A stretch of DNA of 64,000 nt from Brevundimonas alba (GCF_011927945.1 NZ_JAATJM010000001.1:1497501-1561500), one strand, 5' to 3'; shown: positions 42,333 to 51,348, counted from the stretch's first letter. Notes: generated by a model from the sequence alone, not told the origin. Translations and numbers: made by a program.

Positions 42333-43592
42333 CTAGCCGGCCACCCGTTCGGGGGCGGGCGCGATCAGTTCCGGGCGGGACAGGGCGCGCGGCGTCTGTT
42401 CGACCGGGATCAGGTCGGGCAGATCCTTGCCCTCGTGGTCGACCTGCAGATCCTCGAAGCGTCGGGCGGAGACCATGACCTGGCTCTCGAGCGAACCGAC
42501 GAACTGGTTGTAGCGGCCGACGGCGGCCTCCAGCGCCTTGCCGACGGACGCCGCGTGGCCGCCCATCACCGACAGGCGCTTGTAGAGTTCCTTGCCGAGC
42601 CGGGCGACGTCTTCGGCATTCTTCGCCTGCTCCTCCGCCCGCCAGCCGTAGGCCACGGCCTTGCACAGGGCGAACAGGGTGGTCGGGGTTACGATGACGA
42701 CGCGCGAGGCCATGGCCGTCGTCATTAGCTCCGGTTCGTGGTCGAGGGCGGCGGCGAGGAAGGCGTCGCCCGGGACGAACATGGCCACGAAGTCGGGGCT
42801 GGGTTTGAACTGGTCCTGATAGGCCTTGGAGGCCAGCTGCCGCACGTGGGTCTTCATACTGGCGGCCGTGCGCAGGGAGGCGGCGAGGCGCTGGGCCTCC
42901 TCGTCCCCGTCGGTCTCATCCCCGAAGGCGAGCGACACCTTGGCGTCGATGACGAACATGCCGCCGCCCGGCAGGCGGACGATGAAGTCGGGGCGGGAGT
43001 GGCGGCCCTCCTCGTTGGCGGCCGAAGTCTGTTCCTCGAAATCGAAGCGGCCGGCCATGCCGGCGGCCTCGAGCACATTGCGGCAGGTCTGTTCGCCCCA
43101 GCGGCCGCGCCGGCCCGTATTGCCCTTGAGCGCCTCGGTGAGGCGGCGGGCTTCGTCGCGGGTGGCGGTGGAGGCGGTCATCAGCAGCTGAAGCTGCTCC
43201 TTGAGGCCGCCGGTCTCCTCGGCGCGGACCTTTTCGAGCGCCGCGACCTGTTCCTGGAACTGCTTCAGCGTGTCGGCGACCGGCTTGAGCTGGGCCTCCA
43301 TCCGTTGCTGGGCCATCAGCTCGCGATTGCGGAAGGTCTCGTCGGTGCGCTTGAGCAGTTCCTCGGCGACCGTGTTGGCGGACTGGGCGGCCTGGGCGCG
43401 GAGGAGTTCGGTGGAGGTCGCCGCCTGATCCTCGAACAGCCGCATCCGGGCCTCGGTCTCGGCGTGACGCTCGCGCAGTTCCCAGGCGCGGGTCTCGGCC
43501 GCGGCGGCGCGTCGGCGCTCCATCAGGGCCCAGCCGAGGGCGATCAGGGCGACGACGGAGGCGGCGAAAAAGGCGACGAGCGAAGCGTTCAT
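42333..43592 (-). CDS. rmuC: DNA recombination protein RmuC
   Basis: 419-residue RmuC homologue. An N-terminal membrane anchor (about 5-22) is followed by a long coiled coil (about 28-150, heptads rich in Ala/Glu/Leu) and the RmuC nuclease-like domain: NTGRRGRWGEQTCRNVLEAAG, RPDFIVRLPGGGMFVIDAKVSL, FVPGDAFLAAAL and TPTTLFALCKAVAYGW. In E. coli it limits inversions at short repeats. Single gene; recR lies 286 bp upstream on the same strand. Confidence 0.95.
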   Translation of the reverse strand: MNASLVAFFAASVVALIALGWALMERRRAAAAETRAWELRERHAETEARMRLFEDQAATSTELLRAQAAQSANTVAEELLKRTDETFRNRELMAQQRMEAQLKPVADTLKQFQEQVAALEKVRAEETGGLKEQLQLLMTASTATRDEARRLTEALKGNTGRRGRWGEQTCRNVLEAAGMAGRFDFEEQTSAANEEGRHSRPDFIVRLPGGGMFVIDAKVSLAFGDETDGDEEAQRLAASLRTAASMKTHVRQLASKAYQDQFKPSPDFVAMFVPGDAFLAAALDHEPELMTTAMASRVVIVTPTTLFALCKAVAYGWRAEEQAKNAEDVARLGKELYKRLSVMGGHAASVGKALEAAVGRYNQFVGSLESQVMVSARRFEDLQVDHEGKDLPDLIPVEQTPRALSRPELIAPAPERVAG

Positions 43593-43878
43593 GCTCCGTT
43601 CCTTACCGGGAGTCGCGAGGCGCCGCCATGGCGGGCGGCGAATGGAAGACGGGCCTTGGCCACGGGCGAGCAGGGCAGCGCGGACCCGCGAAATGGCCGT
43701 CGAAAAACGTCGGCCAGTGCGGCCACTTCGGCCACTTCCATCTGATGCATTCGACCCTCTCCATCCCGCCGGTACGCCGCAGGGACACGATAGCCGGGGG
43801 CTGCGTCAGGATCGGTCGTAGGTCCCGCTCTCTCCGTCAGTCCCGGGTCGAGCCGGAGAATGACAGGATTGGATCGAC
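43593..43878. other. intergenic segment between rmuC and recR
   Basis: No supported gene. Contains a short direct duplication (GGCCACTTC twice, about 43718-43740) and an inverted repeat CGTAGGTC (43817-43824)/GACCTACG (43876-43883) that reaches the recR stop and may act as its 3' hairpin. Confidence 0.4.
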
Positions 43879-44481
43879 CTACGCCGGCCTTCGTTGCCGC
43901 AAGGCCTGGATGATCGTCCCGTCGTCGAGCCAGTCGAGTTCGCCGCCGACGGGGACGCCGCGGGCGAGGGAGGTGATCTCGACGCCGGAGCCGGCGACCC
44001 GCTCGGCGATATAGTGGGCGGTGGTCTGGCCGTCGACGGTGGCGGGCAGGGCCAGAACCACCTCCTTCGCCTCGCCGCCCCGGACGCGGCCGACCAGTTC
44101 GGCGACCCGCAGGGCGTCAGGGCCGATGCCGTCCAGCGCGGACAGCAGGCCGCCGAGCACGTGATATTTGCCGCGGAAGGCGCCCGACCGCTCCATGGCC
44201 CACAGGGCTCCGGCCTCCTCGACGACGCAGATCAGGCCGTTGTCACGGGAGCCGTCGGAGCAGATCGAACAGGGGTCGCGGGTGTCGGGCGCGCCGCACA
44301 CTGAGCAGGAGGTGACCTTGTCCGCCGTCTCCTGCAAAGAGGCGGCGAGGGGGACCAGCAGTTGGTCGCGCTTCTTGAGCAGGGCGAGGGCCGCGCGCCG
44401 GGCCGAACGCGGACCCATGCCGGGCAGCTTGGCAAGCAGCGAGATCAGGCGCTCGATTTCGGGTCCTGCGGAAGCGGCCAA
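43879..44481 (-). CDS. recR: recombination mediator RecR
   Basis: 200-residue RecR that, with RecO/RecF, loads RecA at gaps. Order: an HhH region ([16 protein letters not shown]), a zinc finger [16 protein letters not shown], and a Toprim domain ([18 protein letters not shown]...GKYHVLGG), then the Walker-like tail with [18 protein letters not shown] start at complement 44481, one base after the ybaB stop, fits the usual ybaB-recR pairing. Confidence 0.96.
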   Translation of the reverse strand: MAASAGPEIERLISLLAKLPGMGPRSARRAALALLKKRDQLLVPLAASLQETADKVTSCSVCGAPDTRDPCSICSDGSRDNGLICVVEEAGALWAMERSGAFRGKYHVLGGLLSALDGIGPDALRVAELVGRVRGGEAKEVVLALPATVDGQTTAHYIAERVAGSGVEITSLARGVPVGGELDWLDDGTIIQALRQRRPA

Positions 44482-44482
44482 G

Positions 44483-44812
44483 TCAGAACAGCTTGGGCAT
44501 GCCGGGGATGTTCATCCCGGCCATGGGGCCGGCGGCCTCGCGCATCAGGGCGGAGTTGACCTCGTCCAGCTTGCGCTTGGCGTCGGCGTGGGCGGCGACG
44601 ATCAGGTCGGCGAGGATTTCGGTGTCGCCGGGGACCATCAGGCTGTCGTCGATCCGGACAGACGTCACCTCGCCGGGGCCTTTGAGATCGACGGTGACGA
44701 GGCCGCCGCCGGAGGTGCCAGAGGCGGTGGTTTCGGCCATTTTGGCCTGGGCGTCCTGCAGCTTCTGCTGCATCGCCTGGGCCTGCTGCATGAGGGCGTT
44801 GAGGTCTTTCAT
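44483..44812 (-). CDS. ybaB: nucleoid-associated protein YbaB/EbfC
   Basis: 109-residue small DNA-binding protein, starting [21 protein letters not shown], with the [17 protein letters not shown] beta segment and a Met/Pro-rich end ([13 protein letters not shown]). ATG at complement 44812 chosen; the open frame upstream is not family-like. Coupled to recR. In most bacteria dnaX precedes it directly; here a kinase and a nitroreductase lie between. Confidence 0.94.
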   Translation of the reverse strand: MKDLNALMQQAQAMQQKLQDAQAKMAETTASGTSGGGLVTVDLKGPGEVTSVRIDDSLMVPGDTEILADLIVAAHADAKRKLDEVNSALMREAAGPMAGMNIPGMPKLF

Positions 44813-44923
44813 GGAGCCTAGATAGGCCTCGCCGCCCCGGCCCCGCAAGGGATCGGACAAGCGTGGCCATATTCGCAACAGTTTTTGTGCTTGATCCCCT
44901 TGCGCGCGCTCCGAACGGACCTA

Positions 44924-44948
44924 ATTAGCAATCACTGCTGTTGCTAAT
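44924..44948 (+). promoter_or_regulatory. inverted-repeat operator before the nitroreductase gene
   Basis: ATTAGCAA (44924-44931) and TTGCTAAT (44941-44948) are perfect 8-bp arms with a 9-base spacer, centred 35 bp before the ATG, in an AT-rich patch that contrasts with the surroundings. Candidate site for a MarR/HxlR-like repressor (inference). Confidence 0.65.
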
Positions 44949-44970
44949 GCCGATCAGGAGGGTTTTCCCC

Positions 44971-45585
44971 ATGGCCTACGATTCCACCGTCGTCCGCGAC
45001 CGCCCGCTGTCCGACAGCGCCTTGGCCCAGCTGTTCACCGAGGCCCGGACGCGCAACGCCTGGTCGGACCGACCGGTTTCGGAAGACCTGCTGCGCAAGC
45101 TGTACGAGCTGACCAAATTCGGACCGACGGCGGTGAACAACACGCCCGCGCGCTTCGTGTTCGTGACCTCGCCCGAGGCCAAGGCCCGGCTGGCCCCGCA
45201 CATGTCGGAAGGCAACCGCGCCAAGACGCTGCAGGCGCCGGTCAATGTGATCATCGGCCAGGACATTGACTTCCATGAGCATCTGCCGGTGCTGTTCCCG
45301 CATGCGCCGGGGGCGAAGGACTGGTTCGCCGACGAGGCGGCCCGGCGCGAGGCGGCGTTCCGCAACAGCTCGCTGCAGGGCGGCTATTTCCTGCTGGCGG
45401 CGCGGGCGCTGGGGTTGGACGTCGGGCCGATGTCGGGGTTCGACCCGGCGGGCGTGAAGGCTGAGTTCTTCGCGGGCACGTCGGTGGAGCCGAACTTCAT
45501 CGTCAACCTCGGCTACGGCACCGACGAGAACCTGTTCCCGCGCTCGCCCCGGCTGAGCTTCGAGGACGCGGCGCAAATCCTCTAG
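44971..45585 (+). CDS. nitroreductase-family oxidoreductase, RutE/malonic semialdehyde reductase-like
   Basis: 204-residue FMN protein. [35 protein letters not shown] is the RutE/YdfN-type N-terminus, followed by [12 protein letters not shown] and the helix [28 protein letters not shown]. RutE reduces malonic semialdehyde in uracil breakdown, but no rut genes are near. Other relatives reduce quinones or nitro compounds. Start ATG at 44971, 9 bp after AGGAGG. Expressed from its own regulated promoter. Confidence 0.9.
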   Translation: MAYDSTVVRDRPLSDSALAQLFTEARTRNAWSDRPVSEDLLRKLYELTKFGPTAVNNTPARFVFVTSPEAKARLAPHMSEGNRAKTLQAPVNVIIGQDIDFHEHLPVLFPHAPGAKDWFADEAARREAAFRNSSLQGGYFLLAARALGLDVGPMSGFDPAGVKAEFFAGTSVEPNFIVNLGYGTDENLFPRSPRLSFEDAAQIL

Positions 45586-45599
45586 GCGCCTGAGTGTCA

Positions 45600-45630
45600 T
45601 CCCGGCCGTAGCGCAAGGCGGCGGCCGGGA
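45600..45630. terminator. hairpin between converging genes
   Basis: TCCCGGCCG (45600-45608) and CGGCCGGGA (45622-45630) form a perfect stem with a 13-base loop, between the nitroreductase stop and the kinase stop. No clear T-run; shape resembles common dispersed alphaproteobacterial hairpins. Confidence 0.55.
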
Positions 45631-45637
45631 CGGTCGG

Positions 45638-47647
45638 TCAGCCCGCCTCGATCAGTTCGCGGATACGGATGCCGAGCGAGTCCATGGCGAACGGCTTCGT
45701 CATCACATGCATGCCGGGAGCCAGATGTCCGTGGCTGAGCACGGCGTTCTCGGCGAAGCCGGTGATGAAGAGCACCTTCAGGTCTGGCCGCTTCGAGCGG
45801 GCGGCGTCGGCGACCTGCCGGCCGTTCAGCCCGCCGGGCAGGCCGACGTCGGTGATGAGCAGGTCCACCCGGGCGTCGGACTCGAGAACCTTGAGCCCCG
45901 TCGCTCCGTCCTCGGCCTCGATGGCGGTGTAGCCGAGGTCGGACAGGACTTCGCTGACGAGCATGCGAACGGTGGGCTCGTCGTCGATGACGAGCACGGT
46001 TTCGCCGGCCCCGCGGGGCACGGACGCGGGCTCGGGAAGCGGCTCGGCCAGTTCGCCTTCGCCGAGATGGCGGGGCAGGTAGATGCACAGCATCGTCCCC
46101 TGACCCAGCTCGGAATAGATGTTGGCGGCCCCGCCGGACTGTTTGGCGAAGCCATAGACCATCGACAGGCCCAGCCCGGTTCCGACGCCGATGGGTTTGG
46201 TGGTGAAGAAGGGGTCGAAGGCCTTGGCCTGAACCGCGGGCGTCATGCCGACGCCGGTGTCTGAGACGCAGACGGAGATGTACTGGCCCGGCTCCACGCC
46301 ACGGTCGCGGGCGCTGCGCTGATCGAACCAGCGGTTGGCCGTCTCGATGGTGATCCGGCCACCGTCCGGCATGGCGTCCCGCGCGTTGATGCACAGGTTG
46401 AGGATGGCGTTCTCGAGCTGATGCGGGTCGATCAGGCTGGGCCACAGGCCGGCGGCGTTGACGGTCTCCAACTGAATGCCGGGACCGATGGTGCGGGAGA
46501 TCAGGTCGCCCATGCCGGCGACGAGCTGTTTCACGTCCGTGGGTTTGGGCGAAAGCGTCTGCCGACGGGAGAAGGCGAGCAGCCGGTGGGTCAGGGACGC
46601 TGCGCGGTTCGCGGCGCCCTGGGCCGCGGTGATGAAGCGCGAGACCTCCGCCGTACGGCCTTGGGCGAGGCGGCTCTCGATCAGGTCCAGCGAGCCCGAG
46701 ATGCCGGTCAGCAGGTTGTTGAAATCGTGGGCGAGGCCGCCCGTGAGCTGGCCGACGGCCTCCATCTTCTGGCTCTGACGGAGCATCTCCTCGCGGCGCA
46801 GGTCTTCGGTGATGTCCCGTCCGACGGTGTAGAACAGGCCCGAGCCCGGCGTGGAATCCGGAACCGCCGACCATGAGAAGGCGATCGGCTCGCCCTCCTG
46901 AGTGAGAAGACGGACGAGGAATTGATGGACGGGTACGCCCTTCATCAGTGCGGCGATGACGTTGACTGTCTCGTCCAGATCGTCGGGATGGATGATCTCG
47001 GCGAAGGGTCTGGCCAGCAGGTCCTCTTCGGATCGGCCAAGCGCGCTGGACCAGGCCGGGTTTATCGACTTGAGATAGCCGTCGAAGGTGGCGATGCCGA
47101 ACAGGTCGCGCGACATCTCGAACAGCCGCTGCCGTTCGATCGCTGATTGACGTTGCGCCAGAACCTGGCTGGTCGTTTCGAGGCAGGAACAGAACATGCC
47201 TCCGACCCGGTCATCCTCGTCGAGGACCGGCGAATAGGAGAAGGTCCACCAGGTCTCCTCGAGATAGCCGTGGCGGTTCATGGTGAGGGGCAGGTTCTCG
47301 GACCAGGTCGCCTCGCCGGCCAGGGCGCGGTCGATGAGCGGCCGGATGTCGTCCCAGATCTCAGCCCAGATATGCTGGAACGGCTTGCCGAGGGCGGAGG
47401 GGTGTTTGCTGCCGAGGATGTCGGCATAGGCGTCGTTGTAGATGAAGGTCAGGTCCTCGCCCCAGGCGACGAACATCGGCTGGCGAGAGTTGAGCGCGAT
47501 ATCGACGGCCGTCTTCAGGGAGCGGGGCCAGTCGGCGACGGGGCCGAGGGGCGTGGCCTCCCAGTCGAGGCGCTCGACGCTTTGGGCCATGCCGACGGGA
47601 ACGGGGTCCTGCGCGCTCAATCCAGATTCCTTGCTGGCGCGGGCCAC
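45638..47647 (-). CDS. hybrid sensor histidine kinase, PAS-PAS-HisKA-HATPase-REC
   Basis: 669-residue soluble two-component sensor. Two PAS-type domains (about 30-160, LDWEATPLGPVADWPRSLK and a second at 175-290, RDLFGIATFDGYLKSINPAW), HisKA with phospho-acceptor His307 in GGLAHDFNNLL, HATPase boxes (NLCINARDAMPDGG, DTGVGMTP, GLGLSMVYGF) and a C-terminal receiver with phospho-Asp600 in LLITDVGLPGG and the KPFAM lysine. No membrane segment, so it senses a cytoplasmic signal (light, redox or ligand cannot be told). No response regulator is adjacent. Start could be GTG at complement 47647 or a TTG at complement 47620 with a better ribosome site. Confidence 0.93.
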   Translation of the reverse strand: MARASKESGLSAQDPVPVGMAQSVERLDWEATPLGPVADWPRSLKTAVDIALNSRQPMFVAWGEDLTFIYNDAYADILGSKHPSALGKPFQHIWAEIWDDIRPLIDRALAGEATWSENLPLTMNRHGYLEETWWTFSYSPVLDEDDRVGGMFCSCLETTSQVLAQRQSAIERQRLFEMSRDLFGIATFDGYLKSINPAWSSALGRSEEDLLARPFAEIIHPDDLDETVNVIAALMKGVPVHQFLVRLLTQEGEPIAFSWSAVPDSTPGSGLFYTVGRDITEDLRREEMLRQSQKMEAVGQLTGGLAHDFNNLLTGISGSLDLIESRLAQGRTAEVSRFITAAQGAANRAASLTHRLLAFSRRQTLSPKPTDVKQLVAGMGDLISRTIGPGIQLETVNAAGLWPSLIDPHQLENAILNLCINARDAMPDGGRITIETANRWFDQRSARDRGVEPGQYISVCVSDTGVGMTPAVQAKAFDPFFTTKPIGVGTGLGLSMVYGFAKQSGGAANIYSELGQGTMLCIYLPRHLGEGELAEPLPEPASVPRGAGETVLVIDDEPTVRMLVSEVLSDLGYTAIEAEDGATGLKVLESDARVDLLITDVGLPGGLNGRQVADAARSKRPDLKVLFITGFAENAVLSHGHLAPGMHVMTKPFAMDSLGIRIRELIEAG

Positions 47648-47757
47648 GCCGCGCGGACCGGAGATTGCTCAAAAGCGTGACGGTGGCTGGCGTTCCCGCG
47701 AACCGTGAATTGGATCGCGCAGGGACGGGCTGAAGACGCGGCCAACCCGCGCGGGCG

Positions 47758-49665
47758 TCAGTCCTCTTCGCCAGCCTCGTCCGGGATCACCGGCAATTCC
47801 ACGGGGGCGGCCAGCGTCTTGATCTCGCCGATCTTGGCGCCGGGGAAGGCCTCCATGACGGCGACGATGAAGGGGTCGGCCTCGATCTGCGCGCGTTCCT
47901 CGGCGCGCTTGCGGCGGTCGATCTCGATCATGGTCTCGCCGCCGCCCTGACCGTTGGCGGCGATCAGCCAGGTGCGGCCTGTCCACTCCTTGAGGCGTGA
48001 CGAGAGGCGGCGGGCGAGGTCGATTGGCGCGCCCTGGATGCTTTCGTAGGTGATGGCGCCGGGTTTGAAGGCGACGGGGCGGACGTAGCGCTGGACGTCC
48101 ATCTGCAGGCCGACCTCGCGCTTCTCGCCGATCAGGGCGACGACCTGTTCGAACGACTGCGGGTCGGGGAGGGCCGGAGCCTGCACCGGGCGGGCCGCGA
48201 GCTCGGCCGAGGCGCCGCCGCCTCCGCCGCCGGAGGGGCCGCGCGGGGCCGAGCCGCCGCCGGGCATGGGCTCGCCGTCGCGGAGGGCCTTGAGGGCCTC
48301 TTCCGGTCCGGGCAGGTCGGCGGCGTAGGCGAGGCGGACGATGGCCATCTCGACCGCGTCGGCGGGATTGGGCGCGCGGCGGACCTCGTCCAGCGCCTTG
48401 AGCAGCATCTGCCAGACGCGGGCGAGGGTGCCGGCCGAGATGACCGCGCCGAGGGCCGTCAGCTTCTGGGCCTGGTCGTTGGGCAGGCGGGTGGCCTGCG
48501 GGCCGAGCATCTTGGCGACCGAGGCGGCGTGGCAGTGTTCGAGCAGGTCGTTGGTCACCTGCACCGGATCGGCGCCGTAGCCGTAGAGGGTGCGGAACAG
48601 CTCCAGCGCCTCGGGCGTGCGGCCGGCCATGACGGCCTCGAACAGGGCGATGGTCTGGCTGCGGTCGGCGAGGCCGAGCATGTCGCGGACGACGGTGGTC
48701 TGGACCGTCTCGCCCTTTTCGCCCTGCACCAGCGCCTGATCGAGCAGGGACAGACCGTCGCGGACGGAGCCCTCGGCGGCGCGGGCGATCAGGGCCAGGG
48801 CGTCCTGCTCGATCTTCATGCCCTCGCGGTCGGCGATGCGGGCAAGGTGTTCGATCAGGATCTCGGGCTCGACGCGGCGCAGGTCGAAACGCTGGCAGCG
48901 GGACAGGATGGTCACCGGCACCTTGCGGATTTCCGTGGTGGCGAAGATGAACTTCGCGTGGGGCGGCGGCTCTTCCAGCGTCTTCAGCAGGGCGTTGAAG
49001 GCCTGGTTCGACAGCATGTGGACTTCGTCGAGGACGTAGACCTTGTAGCGCGCCTCGACCGGGGCGTAGCGGACGCTCTCGATGATGTCGCGGATGCCGT
49101 CGATGCCGGTGTGGGAGGCGGCGTCCATCTCGACCACGTCCATGTGCTGGCCGGCCATGATGGCGGCGTCGTGCCGGCCGTGGGCGGTGAGCTCCAGCGA
49201 GGGCCGCTCGATGACATCGGTCTCGTTGTTGAGGGCGCGGGCCAGCAGGCGGGCGGTGGTCGTCTTGCCGACGCCCCGCACGCCGGTGAGCATGAAGGCG
49301 TGGGCGATGCGGCCGGTGGCGAAGGCGTTGGTCAGGGTGCGGACCATGGCCTCCTGGCCGATCAGGTCCTCGAAGGTGCGCGGGCGGTATTTGCGGGCGA
49401 GGACGGTGTAGGCCTCGCCGTCGTCGGTGTGGGCGGCGGGACCGTCGTCGGCGGGAGCGGGCGTCGTCTTCTTTGGAGCCTTGGGGGCCGGCGCTTCGGC
49501 GACGGCCGCGGGCACGGGTTCCGGCGCAGCGGCGGCTTCGGCCTCGCGCATGCCGGCGGGCTCGGGCGCGCCGAACATGTCGTCGGTGTTGGGATCGCGC
49601 TCCTCGGCTTCGGGCGCGTCCTCCTCCCACGGGGGGCTTTCGAGACTCGGGTCGACGTCGCTCAT
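47758..49665 (-). CDS. dnaX: DNA polymerase III subunit gamma/tau
   Basis: 635-residue clamp-loader ATPase. A disordered acidic/Ala-Pro N-terminal extension of about 84 residues precedes ARKYRPRTFEDLIGQE. Walker A is GVRGVGKTT (128-136); Walker B VYVLDEVHML; sensor 1 TTEIRKVPVTILSRCQRFDLRR. The stretch where E. coli DnaX holds its zinc knuckle (here about 146-175, ETDVIERPSLELTAHGRHD in part) has no cysteine. The C-terminal tau-like part has a Gly-rich hinge near 470-490 and the alpha-binding end. I saw no slippery A-run. Confidence 0.95.
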   Translation of the reverse strand: MSDVDPSLESPPWEEDAPEAEERDPNTDDMFGAPEPAGMREAEAAAAPEPVPAAVAEAPAPKAPKKTTPAPADDGPAAHTDDGEAYTVLARKYRPRTFEDLIGQEAMVRTLTNAFATGRIAHAFMLTGVRGVGKTTTARLLARALNNETDVIERPSLELTAHGRHDAAIMAGQHMDVVEMDAASHTGIDGIRDIIESVRYAPVEARYKVYVLDEVHMLSNQAFNALLKTLEEPPPHAKFIFATTEIRKVPVTILSRCQRFDLRRVEPEILIEHLARIADREGMKIEQDALALIARAAEGSVRDGLSLLDQALVQGEKGETVQTTVVRDMLGLADRSQTIALFEAVMAGRTPEALELFRTLYGYGADPVQVTNDLLEHCHAASVAKMLGPQATRLPNDQAQKLTALGAVISAGTLARVWQMLLKALDEVRRAPNPADAVEMAIVRLAYAADLPGPEEALKALRDGEPMPGGGSAPRGPSGGGGGGASAELAARPVQAPALPDPQSFEQVVALIGEKREVGLQMDVQRYVRPVAFKPGAITYESIQGAPIDLARRLSSRLKEWTGRTWLIAANGQGGGETMIEIDRRKRAEERAQIEADPFIVAVMEAFPGAKIGEIKTLAAPVELPVIPDEAGEED

Positions 49666-49734
49666 GGTCCCGTCTTAGCGCGGGGGGGCGCGGGGGCGAA
49701 GGGGGTGCGGGAAGGGAGTTGTGGGTGGTCGGCC

Positions 49735-49842
49735 AGCCCCTCCACCGCTTCGCGGTCCCCCTCCCCACTGCGTGGGGAGAAAACGCGCTCAAGCAGCGAG
49801 GCTCCGCGAGCCGAGCGGTAGCGCACTAACAAAGAGGGAGAA
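49735..49842. repeat. dispersed GC-rich intergenic repeat between dnaX and the SRP RNA
   Basis: A block with several hairpins (ACCGCTTCGCGGT, CTCCCC-ACTGCGT-GGGGAG and GGCTCCGCGAGCC) and a purine-rich end AAAGAGGGAGAAG. Typical of repeated elements in Caulobacterales; shares the GGGGAG/GAGAAG theme with the pair at 1010-1163. May serve as 3' boundary of the SRP RNA. Confidence 0.5.
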
Positions 49843-49844
49843 GT

Positions 49845-49930
49845 GGAGACCGCGACCCGAAGGGGAATTCGTTGTGGCTGCTGCCTTCCGGCCCTGACCA
49901 GGTTGGCGAAGCCTTCGCCCGCGATCTCCG
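49845..49930 (-). ncRNA. ffs: bacterial small signal recognition particle RNA (4.5S)
   Basis: The minus strand has the universal domain IV core GGTCAGGGCCGGAAGGCAGC, including the GGTCAG and GGAAG loops bound by Ffh. The ends pair as GGAGATCGCG (5') with CGCGGTCTCC (3', complement 49845-49854), closing a single long hairpin of about 86 nt. It lies just upstream of dnaX, a frequent position in bacteria. Exact ends inferred from pairing and the promoter. Confidence 0.93.
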
Positions 49931-49936
49931 AGCGGG

Positions 49937-49965
49937 GATATGACGATTCCGGCTCGCGGATGCAA
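49937..49965 (-). promoter_or_regulatory. sigma-70 promoter of the SRP RNA
   Basis: TTGCAT (complement 49960-49965), 17-bp spacer, CATATC (complement 49937-49942), with transcription start expected near 49930, just where the RNA's closing stem begins. Confidence 0.75.
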
Positions 49966-49989
49966 GCGCCGGCTTGCTAGACAGGCGCC

Positions 49990-50916
49990 ATGCCTCTTCC
50001 CGCGCTGAACACCTTCGCCGGCAATCCGCTCGATCGGGCGGGGGACCGGCGGAACGATCCCGACTGGCTGGCCGAGCAGGCCTCCGACCCGGAAGCGCTG
50101 GCGCTGGTGCTGTGGGAAGGACGGCCGCTGCTGGAGGCGGGCGGGGAGCCCCGGCTGGCGTGGCTGGCCATGAGCCATGCGCGGGCAGTCGTTCCGGACC
50201 GGGAGCTGTTCCTCGGCCTGTGGAAGGGCGCGCCGGTGTTCGCGGTCGAGGTCGAGGGGACGGTCGATCCGTCGGCCGGGCCGCTGCAGGGACTGGGCGC
50301 CTTTCATGAGATGCGCGAGGCGGCGGCGCTGTTGCCGGCGCCGGACGCCGCCATGGCGGGGACGGCGAAGTCGCTGTTCGACTGGCGGCGGCGGCACGGC
50401 TTCTGCGCCGCCTGCGGGGTGCAGACCGGGAACGCCTGCGGAGGCTGGAAGCGTGTGTGCCCGGCCTGCGCCACGGAGCATTTCCCGCGGGTCGATCCGG
50501 TGACGATCATGTTGGCGGTCTACAGAGGCGGAGCCGAGCCGCGTTGTCTGCTGGGGCGGCAGGCGAGCTGGCCGGAGGGCCGGATGTCGGCGCTGGCGGG
50601 GTTCCTCGAGCCCGGCGAGACCATCGAGGAGGCCTGCGCGCGCGAGATCGAGGAGGAGGCGGGGCTGACGGTGACGGCGGTGCGCTATCATTCGAGCCAG
50701 CCGTGGCCGTTTCCGTCGCAGTTGATGATCGGGCTGATCTGCGAGGTCGATTCGGAGGACGCCGCGCCGGACCAGACGGAACTGGAAGCGGTGGTCTGGC
50801 TGACAAAGTCGGAGGCGGCCGCAGCGCTGGCCGGCGTTCACCCGACCATCAAGGCCCCGCCGAGGATCGCCATCGCCCGGACGCTGCTGCAGGCGTGGGT
50901 GGACGAAAGGGATTAG
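49990..50916 (+). CDS. nudC: NAD+ diphosphatase / RNA deNADding enzyme NudC
   Basis: 308-residue Nudix hydrolase that splits NAD(H) or NAD caps on RNA. Zinc-binding Cys139, 142, 157 and 160 (FCAACG, VCPACA) precede the Nudix box GFLEPGETIEEACAREIEEEAGL (outline, 204-226) and the NudC-specific SQPWPFPSQLMIG. The last codons ERD-stop lie inside the AGGGATT repeat array, so the C-terminal end may have been altered by it. Divergent from the SRP RNA. Confidence 0.95.
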   Translation: MPLPALNTFAGNPLDRAGDRRNDPDWLAEQASDPEALALVLWEGRPLLEAGGEPRLAWLAMSHARAVVPDRELFLGLWKGAPVFAVEVEGTVDPSAGPLQGLGAFHEMREAAALLPAPDAAMAGTAKSLFDWRRRHGFCAACGVQTGNACGGWKRVCPACATEHFPRVDPVTIMLAVYRGGAEPRCLLGRQASWPEGRMSALAGFLEPGETIEEACAREIEEEAGLTVTAVRYHSSQPWPFPSQLMIGLICEVDSEDAAPDQTELEAVVWLTKSEAAAALAGVHPTIKAPPRIAIARTLLQAWVDERD

Positions 50917-50935
50917 GGATCAGGGATTAGGGATT
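50908..50935 (+). repeat. left AGGGATT heptamer array (4 units)
   Basis: Four tandem 7-bp units: AGGGATT, AGGGATC, AGGGATT, AGGGATT. The stop codon of nudC (TAG, 50914-50916) is formed by the junction of units 1 and 2. The array is matched in inverted orientation at 51333-51353. Confidence 0.9.
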
Positions 50936-50970
50936 ACAGTGTTCCTCCAGGGCTGTACTTTGGAGGCGAC

Positions 50971-51348
50971 ATGGCGATCCGATCACATCGCGATCTGGCG
51001 GTTTGGCAGAAGGGTATCGACCTTGCCTGCGGCGTGTATGCCCTCACGCGCTCTATGCCCAAGGAGGAAACCTATCGCCTATCCGGCCAGATCATTCGAT
51101 GCTCCACTTCCATCTCCGCCAATATTGCCGAAGGGAATGCCCGAGGCACGCGCAAGGACTACGCGCACTTCATCAGCATCGCTCGAGGATCAGCGGCGGA
51201 GTTGGAAACCTTCCTAGTCATCATCAATCGCCTAGCATTGGCGCCGCGCGAGCAGGCCGAAGGCTTGTTGCGCGAGACGGAGGAGATTGGGCGAATGCTG
51301 ACGGCGCTCAGGTCTCGCCTAGCCGCTCCTTCAATCCCTAATCCCTAA
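50971..51348 (+). CDS. four-helix-bundle protein (S23/intervening-sequence family)
   Basis: 125 residues of the S23-type four-helix-bundle family first seen in 23S rRNA insertions and related to the Avd protein of diversity-generating retroelements. Family marks: HRDLAVWQKGIDLACGVYALT, the central CSTSISANIAEGNARG, and AARGSAAELET-like RGSAAELETFL. It has lower GC than its neighbours. Framed by inverted AGGGATT arrays; its own C-terminus (PSIPNP-stop) is encoded by the right array. Not inside an rRNA and no reverse transcriptase is near, so it is a stand-alone copy, possibly mobile. Confidence 0.92.
   Translation: MAIRSHRDLAVWQKGIDLACGVYALTRSMPKEETYRLSGQIIRCSTSISANIAEGNARGTRKDYAHFISIARGSAAELETFLVIINRLALAPREQAEGLLRETEEIGRMLTALRSRLAAPSIPNP

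Noticed and set aside
43603-43788. 61-residue frame between rmuC and recR with KWPKWPHWP repeats
   Set aside because: Created by a short DNA duplication; no ribosome site and no recognisable family.
50971-51348. Diversity-generating retroelement (Avd-like protein)
   Set aside because: No reverse transcriptase and no template/variable repeat pair near the gene.
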